Part shown: positions 58,578 to 64,000 of the stretch, in pieces
Layout: the number at the start of each line of letters is the position of its first letter
Position numbering within the stretch: the stretch's first letter is position 1
The notes under the pieces: model-generated
Told to the model about the DNA's origin: nothing
Databases searched by the model: none
Seen by the model: the letters and a program-made list of their open reading frames with translations, nothing else
Made by a program: the position numbers and the translations under genes
Source: Valencia hispanica
Lineage: Eukaryota > Chordata > Actinopteri > Cyprinodontiformes > Valenciidae
DNA length: 64,000 bases
NCBI GenBank assembly: GCA_963556495.2
Contig: OY747701.1
Span: 42,704,001 to 42,768,000, forward strand
Direction of reading: 5' to 3'

Positions 58578-58944
58578 TGTTAGGTAAAATAATAATGTAT
58601 TATTATTTTCTTAAGGTGTCTTTCTAATGTACTTTTTAAATGTCATTTTGGTTTCAGTCACATGCTCATTTGCATGACATCCTGTTCTTTTAATATGTTA
58701 ATGAAGTGTGACTAAATAAAGAGAGACTGCAGAGGGGGTGCTCTTTGAGACCAGAGACCAGAGACTATGACACTGGGAGGCTGAGAACAGACAGACATGG
58801 TTGGCTCATTCCTTATAGTATTTTCCTGGTCTCCCTCTGCAGAACTGATTATCCACATCTACCTCTGCAGAGCTTATTGACTCCATATTCTCTCCGACCC
58901 TTTGTGTGTGATTCATTGTAGGTCAACCACTTTTTAACCTAACA
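58578..58944 (+). repeat. 3' LTR
   Basis: 367 bp, TGTTAGG...CCTAACA, nearly identical to the 5' LTR. Confidence 0.95.
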
Positions 58945-58949
58945 GTCTC

Positions 58950-59651
58950 CCTTTAATAAAACCAGTTTGATCAGGATGCATTATAAGAGGGGTTACTTTC
59001 TCTATCCTTTTTGCGAGGGCTTTGCAGATTATTTTAAGATCAACATTAATGAGGGATATGGGATGATAGCTGGTAGGAAACAAAAGGTCTTTACCTGATT
59101 TTAGTAGAAGACTAATGTAGGGAGAATTCATATTTGGTGGGAGTCGGCCATTTTCCTTGGTTTCCTGCAGCATTCTGTGGAATGTTGGTGCCAGAATATT
59201 CCAGAATTCTTTATAGAACTCTGCTGGAAATCCATCTGGGCCTGGAGCCTTTTTATTGGGCATGCCTTGGAGGGCCTCCTGGAGTTCAGCCGCTGCTAGT
59301 GGTGAATCCAGGGCCATCGCTTGACTTTCAGATAATTTAGGAAGTGTTATGTTATCAAAAAAAATTTCTATTTCATGATCCGATGGATTTATCTCTGGTG
59401 AGTATATAGCCTTGTAAAATTCTTAAAATGTGTTTATTCTTCCAGGATCATATACTGTATTCCCGGTCTGATCTTTAATAGCAGATATAGTTGTTTTTTC
59501 TTTATTAATTTTAAGCTGGTTAGCCAAAAATCTACCTGATTTATTACCTTGTTCAAAGTTTTCTATCCTAAATCTTTGAATTAAGAACTGGGTCTGTTTA
59601 TTAATAATTTGATTTAATTCTAGCTTTGCTTTACGGATTTTGCCTAGTCTC
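58950..59651 (-). pseudogene. L1-A segment between endonuclease and RT, plus RT fingers
   Basis: The minus frame contains 'KKAPGPDGFPAEFYKEFW', 'MNSPYISLLLKSGKDL' and 'TSYHPISLINVDLKIICKAL', and ends 'HPDQTGFIKGR' at the retrovirus insertion. These are the N-terminal RT motifs of L1. Upstream the frame reads through a linker to the LTR insertion at 59652 with one stop near 59423. Confidence 0.82.
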
Positions 59652-60324
59652 TGTCATGTTTTGCAGTTTAAACTGGACCCAAAAGCAGCAGAGTAAATAC
59701 AAAAATGATTTAATGAAAAACACAAGGAACTTACATAACTCAGGAGGGTACAGGCAGCAACAGGGAAAAACAGGAACCAGACGGGCTACAAGGAAGGCAG
59801 GAATCAGGCGGGGAAGAAAGACTGACGAACCAGCGAGTTGTGACTGAAAGAGGACCGTATTTATACTAAGGGAGGAGAGTGAAGAGTGAAGCAGAGAAGG
59901 AGCAGGACCAATTAAGGGAAGCGGTTCCAGCTGAGAGGGAGTGAGCAGGTGGAAGTGATTAGCTGGGACAGGGGGTGACTGGCTAGGAGACAGAAGACTC
60001 TAAAGAAACTAAAAGGATACTTAAGAAACTAAGAGAACTTTAAGGGAAACGTAAGGACACACTGGAGAACAGAAGGAGGAATTAAATAAAGAGATAAAGG
60101 AAACACAAATGGGAAGGTGGACATAGACAAAGGTGAAAAACATCTACAGAACCCAGGAAGTGCCAGAATACAAAAACATTATTAAACTGAATAAGAAAAA
60201 CTACTAACTCGAGACAAACAGGAGGAACAAAACAAGAGGGCACCTTGGGGAAAAAAGGGGAAGAAAACCAAGTGGAAGGAAAAACTCAAACTTGCCACAC
60301 AAAATACAAAGACCATGACAGTCT
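59647..60324 (-). mobile_element. Solo Ty3/gypsy-type LTR inserted in L1-A
   Basis: The body, 59652-60319 (668 bp), begins TGTCATGTTTTGCAG and ends CATGACA, with GTCTC at 59647-59651 and 60320-60324. A TATA box (TATAAATACGG on the minus strand, about 59868-59878) supports minus orientation. It is related to the LTR at 17844-18496. The L1-A reading frame continues across its removal ('DEERL' to 'GKIRK'). Confidence 0.88.
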
Positions 60325-61554
60325 CTCCTCATCTAGAGAAGCTTCTAATGAATTAATAGTTTCTTCTAATTCCTGAATACGTTTTTTTTCCATTTTATTT
60401 TTATTTGATGAGAATGAGATTATTTTACCTCTAATCACAGCTTTTCCTGCCTCCCAAAGAATGGATGGCGACGTACCAGGGAGGTCGTTATATTCCAAAA
60501 ATGAGGCCCACTCTTTTTTGAAATATTTAATAAATTCTTTATCCTTAAGTAAGGATATATTAAATCTCCAATTTTTGCTTTGAGTTGTTTCTGTTTTATT
60601 TACTAAAGTTAGAGAAACAGGAGCATGATCGCTAACAGCTATAGGGTGTATCTCAGTGTCTGAAATGTCAGTCAACAGTGAGCTGCTGACTAACAAATAA
60701 TCCAGTGGAGAATATGAATGGTGGACATTTGAGAAGAAAGTATATTTTTTGTCATTGGGGTGAAGAGATCGCCATGCATCACAAAGTCCATAATCGCTCA
60801 TGTACTGTTTGACTATATCTATAGATTTCCAGCTGCGCTGAGTCCCTGCTGTGCTGAGCCTGTCTATTTCTTCATTTAAACCAAAGTTGAGGTCGCCCCC
60901 AAGAAGAAGTGAGCAATCCATGTGTTCAAGGAGCACAGAGAAGAAGGAATGAAAGAATGAGGGGTTATCAACATTTGGACCATATATACTGACAATACAT
61001 AACTTTTGGTTATGTATAGATAGTTTTACTATAATAAATCTACCCTCTGGATCTGTAACTGTATCTATTACTGTAAAATTTACATTTTTATTTATTAATA
61101 TTGCTACTCCCCTTTGTCTGGAGTTATAGCATGCAGAAAACACATTAGGAAACTCAGGGGATTTAAGATTATCTGCAGCTGAGGTAGATTTATGGGTTTC
61201 TTGTAATAAGACGACATCTGCCTTCAATCTTTTAAGCTGGTTAAGAATCTTAACTCTTTTCTCTCCGGTGCCTATTTTATTTTCAATATTATTAATTTTG
61301 ATACCAGTTATCTCACTGTTGCTTCCAATGGCAATTGCTAGAGGTTCAATGGCTAGAACAAAAAGCAAAGGGGACAAAGGACATCCCTGCCTTGTACCTC
61401 TGGAAAAAGAGAACTGCTCTGAAACTCTATAGTTGGTCATCACTGAAGCCCTTGACTCATGATATAAGATTTTAATCCAACTAAGGAAATAGCTGCCTAC
61501 TCCAAAACGGGTAAGCACTTGAAATAGGTACAGATTTTCCCCGCTCAGCGACAC
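60286..61554 (-). CDS. Chimeric ORF: L1-B RT fragment fused to L1-A endonuclease
   Basis: A single open frame first encodes the L1-B RT segment (from '[19 protein letters not shown]' to 'INNIENKI'), then at 61270 passes in frame into the 5'-truncated endonuclease of L1-A: '[10 protein letters not shown]' (catalytic Glu), '[10 protein letters not shown]' (Asp and Asn), and '[10 protein letters not shown]' (Asp and His). It then enters L1-specific linker sequence and finally the solo LTR at 60319. The reversed RT-endonuclease order is a by-product of nesting, not a new domain architecture. The first codons before about 61540 are not L1. Confidence 0.85.
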   Translation of the reverse strand: MSLSGENLYLFQVLTRFGVGSYFLSWIKILYHESRASVMTNYRVSEQFSFSRGTRQGCPLSPLLFVLAIEPLAIAIGSNSEITGIKINNIENKIGTGEKRVKILNQLKRLKADVVLLQETHKSTSAADNLKSPEFPNVFSACYNSRQRGVAILINKNVNFTVIDTVTDPEGRFIIVKLSIHNQKLCIVSIYGPNVDNPSFFHSFFSVLLEHMDCSLLLGGDLNFGLNEEIDRLSTAGTQRSWKSIDIVKQYMSDYGLCDAWRSLHPNDKKYTFFSNVHHSYSPLDYLLVSSSLLTDISDTEIHPIAVSDHAPVSLTLVNKTETTQSKNWRFNISLLKDKEFIKYFKKEWASFLEYNDLPGTSPSILWEAGKAVIRGKIISFSSNKNKMEKKRIQELEETINSLEASLDEERLSWSLYFVWQV

Positions 61555-61566
61555 ACCCGCTGAGGT
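61545..61566. other. Short inverted repeat at the L1-B / L2 junction
   Basis: CTCAGCG and CGCTGAG form a 7-bp stem around ACACACC at the junction between L1-B and the L2 element. It may be filler formed during 5' end joining. Confidence 0.4.
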
Positions 61567-62033
61567 TAGTCAGAAACGTGGCATTAGAGACACCATTGAC
61601 CATAGTCAAATGCTTGCCAGGGGCCAGAACAGGTGACATCAAATCCTACCTGAAACTGCTGGCTAAAGATAAGCGTAAATACAGTAAGATTGTTATTCAC
61701 GCTGGCGGTAATGACACCCGGTTACGCCAATCAGAGGTCACTAAAATTAGTGTTGCTTCGGTGTGTAAGTTTGCTAAAGCAATGTCAGACTCGGTAATCT
61801 TTTCTGGTCCCCTGCCTGATCGGACCAGTGACGACATATTTGGCCGCATGCTGTCATTCCATCAATGGTTGTCTGGGTGGTGTCCTGCAAACGATGTGGG
61901 CTACATTGATAACTGGCTAACTTTTTGGGGAAAACCTGGTCTGATCCGGATAGACGGCATCCATCCCACTTTGGATGGAGCAGCTCTTCTTTCTAGGAAT
62001 ATGGCCGAATTTATTAGTCCTCCAAAACACTGA
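61563..62033 (+). CDS. L2 ORF1 esterase (SGNH-hydrolase-like) domain, partial
   Basis: '[20 protein letters not shown]' is followed by '[10 protein letters not shown]' (the GxND block with oxyanion Asn) and '[12 protein letters not shown]' (the DxxH catalytic block), ending at a TGA after 'AEFISPPKH'. The N-terminal GDS block is missing because of truncation. Esterase domains in ORF1 are known for CR1-like LINEs. Their exact role in retrotransposition is not settled. There is no start codon of its own at the left end; the frame is open from the junction. Confidence 0.82.
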   Translation, partial: RLVRNVALETPLTIVKCLPGARTGDIKSYLKLLAKDKRKYSKIVIHAGGNDTRLRQSEVTKISVASVCKFAKAMSDSVIFSGPLPDRTSDDIFGRMLSFHQWLSGWCPANDVGYIDNWLTFWGKPGLIRIDGIHPTLDGAALLSRNMAEFISPPKH

Positions 62034-62126
62034 CAACCCAGGGTCCAGACCAGGAAGCAGAGTCGTAATTTAACCCACCTTTCTGCTGCTTCTGTACTGT
62101 TACCCACCTATTACCCTATAGAAACA

Positions 62127-62543
62127 GTGTCTTACCCACGGCCAAAATTAAATGGATTAAAAGTTAAGCCAACAAAAGCAAATTATGGAAATCTCATAAA
62201 GATAAATACGACTTTGACTGAACAGAAAAAGAAATCTATTAAATGTGGTTTATTAAACATAAGATCTCTCTCCTCAAAAACATTGTTAGTAAATGACTTG
62301 ATTTGTGATAATCACATAGATTTCCTTTGTCTCACAGAAACCTGGTTGCAGCAGGAAAATTATGTCAGTATAAATGAGTCAAGTCCTTCCAGTCATTTAA
62401 ATTTTCACATTCCTAGAAGTACTGGGCGAGGAGGAGGAGTTGCAACCATTTTTCATTCTGATTTACTAATTAGTCCCAGACCAATTGATAGCTACAGTTC
62501 TTTTGAACATCTAACCCTTAATTTTCCTCATCCAAGTTGCTAA
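62127..62543 (+). pseudogene. L2 ORF2 endonuclease, N-terminal half
   Basis: '[19 protein letters not shown]' (first catalytic Asn block) and '[12 protein letters not shown]' (catalytic Glu) are followed by '[15 protein letters not shown]'. The frame ends at 62541 and the endonuclease continues in another frame at about 62560. Confidence 0.85.
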
Positions 62544-62601
62544 ACATTAAAACCATTTTTGTTCATGGTTTTGTATCGTCCACAGGGCCCTTACTCAATT
62601 C

Positions 62602-63279
62602 TTGGATCAAATCTCACATTTATCTGATTTAGTATTAATTACTGAAAGGGTCATTATATTTGGGGACTTCAATATTCAAGTGGATACTGAAAGTGATAGC
62701 CTAAATGCAGCCTTTAATGCTATTTTAGACTCAATTGGCTTTACTCAAAAAGTACAGGGATCGACCCACTCGGGTAAACACACTTTGGACCTTGTACTGA
62801 CATACGGTATTGAGTGTGAGGAAATAACAGTCCACCCACATAACCCGGTCCTGTCTGACCACTTCTTGATAACTTTTGAATTTACTTTAACTGACCATCT
62901 TAAATCTGAAAGAAAATGTCATTACAGTAGAGCGTTATCACACAATACTGTAACAATTTTTAAAGAATCTGTTCCATTCTTACTTTCCTCAGTGTCTCAG
63001 CGTAACACAGTGGATGGCAGAAAATCTATCTCTAACCCTTCAGAAATTGATGGTCTGGTTCACAGCGTTACTTCCTCATTGCGTTTTGCATTAGATAGTG
63101 TAGCCCCCTTAAAAAAGAAAGTGACTAGCCATAGGAGGCTGACTCCTTGGTTTAACGCAGAGTTGCATACTTTAAAGCAGAATACTAGGAAGTTGGAGAG
63201 AAAATGGTGCTCTACACGCCTAGAGGATTCCTATTTAACCTGGAATAACAGTCTACTGCTGTATAAAAAGACCCTTTGA
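62602..63279 (+). pseudogene. L2 ORF2 endonuclease, C-terminal half, and linker
   Basis: 'RVIIFGDFNIQVD' (catalytic Asp and Asn), 'HTLDLVLTYGI' and 'NPVLSDHFLITFEF' (Asp-His) complete the endonuclease. A linker with 'LTPWFNAELHTLKQNTRKLE' follows. The frame stops at TGA 63277 where related copies would read through. Confidence 0.85.
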
Positions 63280-64000
63280 CAAGCTAGAACAGCATATTTT
63301 TCATCATTAATAGAGGCGAATAAGAACAATCCTAGGTTTCTTTTTTGTACAGTTGCCAAACTTACACAGAGTCATAGCTCTGTTGAGCCAACTATTCCCC
63401 CAGCTCTAAGCAGTGATGATTTTATGGGATTCTTCATAAATAAAATTAATTCTATTAAAAATAAAATCATTGGCATCCTCCCAAACATGATTACTTTTTC
63501 CTCAGTAAATGAGGCAGCATCGGAAAGAACTGTAGAACCTCAGTTGTGCTTAGGCTGTTTTGATTCAGTCGAGCTTTCGGAATTATCAAAAATATTAGCC
63601 TCATCTAAACCTTCAACTTGTATGTTGGACCCAATCCCAACCAAATTATTTAAGGAAGTGTTCCATTTGTTTCCTGGCCCCATTTTGGATATGATGAATC
63701 TGTCCTTAGTAAACGGATACGTACCACAGGAATTTAAAATAGCTGTAATTAAACCTTTACACAAGAAACCTTCCCTTGATCAAGATGACTTAGTGAATTA
63801 CAGAATTACATTATATCTAACCTTCCTTTCTTATCCAAAGTCCTTGAAAAAATTGTTGCTAATCAAGTCTGTGAGGATCTAAACAGTAACGAGCTGTTTG
63901 AAGAGTTTCAGTCAGGTTTTAGAGCTCATCATAGCACTGAAACAGCACTGGTGAAGGTTACTAATGATATTCTCATGGCCTCAGATAATGGACTTGTGTC
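63280..64000 (+). pseudogene. L2 ORF2 start of reverse transcriptase, frameshifted
   Basis: 'GFFINKINSIKNKI', 'CMLDPIPTKLFKEVF' and '[20 protein letters not shown]' are RT finger motifs. A shift near 63800 moves the frame, and '[20 protein letters not shown]' follows, ending at the window edge before the YADD box. Confidence 0.85.

Larger units (their letters stand above)
53731..58949 (+). mobile_element. Young endogenous retrovirus, internally deleted, inserted in L1-A
   Basis: The provirus, 53736-58944 (5,209 bp), has 377- and 367-bp LTRs differing by about three substitutions and two indels. It is flanked by GTCTC at 53731-53735 and 58945-58949. Removing it restores the L1-A frame across 'FIKGR|HSSTN'. 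It contains a tRNA-His-type primer site, splice donor, tandem hairpins, a Gag-integrase ORF, an env with most of SU deleted, and a polypurine tract. Protease, RT and RNase H are absent. Gag p30-like, DD35E integrase and CX6CC transmembrane features place it near gamma/epsilon-type fish retroviruses. It cannot replicate alone but keeps most cis signals. Confidence 0.92.
49307..61283 (-). mobile_element. L1 copy A, inserted into L1-B; itself carries two insertions
   Basis: The body, 49320-61270, is flanked by CCTTTTTTATTTT (49307-49319) and CCTATTTTATTTT (61271-61283), a 12/13 target duplication merging with the A-rich tail. On the minus strand L1-A starts 5'-truncated in the endonuclease at 61270. 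It runs through the endonuclease to 60325, continues at 59651 after a solo LTR, reaches 'FIKGR' at 58950, continues at 53735 after a retrovirus, and passes through RT and C-terminus to about 51869, then a GC-rich 3' UTR to 49320. Without its two passengers it is about 6.1 kb. It carries at least one stop (near 59423) and frameshifts. Confidence 0.88.
47263..61540 (-). mobile_element. L1 copy B (host of the nest), 5'-truncated
   Basis: On the minus strand L1-B begins inside the RT at about 61540 ('[20 protein letters not shown]', '[14 protein letters not shown]', ending 'INNIENKI' at 61271). It continues after the L1-A insertion at 49308 with 'GLFADDIVLFL' and runs through the C-terminal region (47857-49161) to a 3' UTR and a poly-A tail, seen as 15 T residues at 47263-47277. 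A (TA)n of about 14 units lies at 47570-47596. One frame break lies between the FADD segment and the ORF starting at 49161. The target duplication of L1-B itself was not found. Confidence 0.85.
61560..64000 (+). mobile_element. L2-type LINE with esterase ORF, 5'-truncated, runs off the window
   Basis: The order is SGNH-type esterase, apurinic-like endonuclease, then the start of RT, as in CR1/L2-group LINEs of fish. Breaks include a frame change between about 62540 and 62600, a TGA at about 63277 and a shift near 63800, so it is inactive. The 5' end is truncated within the esterase, losing the nucleophile Ser block. The 3' part lies beyond the window. Confidence 0.88.

Noticed and set aside
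60286..61554. Possible new RT-endonuclease protein architecture
   Set aside because: Explained by insertion of L1-A into L1-B in the same orientation, with a target duplication at 49307 and 61271.

Overview
The window looks like repeat-dense, gene-poor DNA from a teleost fish, probably a percomorph. It holds L2-, L1- and RTE-type LINEs with teleost-style tails, Ty3/gypsy and retroviral LTRs, a Tc1/mariner fragment, many TTAA-flanked and TATGGG-ended DNA transposons, long (TA)n tracts and spliceosomal-type signals. I found no convincing intact host protein-coding gene, rRNA, tRNA or CRISPR array. All calls come from reading the sequence; no database search was run.

Layout. 1-5.7 kb: (TA)n tracts, a dead gypsy integrase and a small TTAA transposon carrying an exon-like ORF. 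7.6-11.2 kb: a DNA transposon with TATGGG ends, holding transposase-like fragments on the minus strand. 11.3-12.0 kb: an L2 LINE 3' end. 12.35-15.34 kb: a GC-rich L1 3' UTR insertion with a 14-bp target duplication. 15.5-25.6 kb: a Tc1 fragment, a solo retroviral LTR, a solo gypsy LTR, LINE tails, a second GC-rich L1 piece and an AT-rich fold-back element. 27-40.5 kb: MITEs, then a DNA transposon (TATGGG ends, 6-bp duplication CACGTT) into which a 7.6-kb endogenous retrovirus with a tRNA-Trp-type primer site inserted on the minus strand, then a TTAA transposon with a THAP-like exon. 40.9-47.2 kb: an L2 3' end, a MITE, tandem repeats and a LINE RT scrap.

47.26-61.54 kb is one nest. L1 copy B (minus) is split within its reverse transcriptase by L1 copy A (minus). 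L1-A is itself split by a young 5.2-kb endogenous retrovirus (plus) and by a solo gypsy LTR. Each junction can be placed to the base or nearly so from target-site duplications, and the L1-A reading frame resumes cleanly across the retrovirus. 61.56 kb to the end is an L2 LINE (esterase, endonuclease, start of RT) that runs off the window.

The most notable item is the young retrovirus at 53736-58944. It has nearly identical LTRs, a tRNA-His-type primer site, a splice donor and a matching env splice acceptor, three tandem covarying hairpins where a packaging signal would lie, a 622-codon ORF joining the front of Gag to the integrase with protease, RT and RNase H removed, and an env with most of the surface subunit missing. 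It looks like a non-autonomous retrovirus mobilised in trans. Its target duplication, GTCTC, is also used by both solo gypsy LTRs in the window (once as GAGAC).
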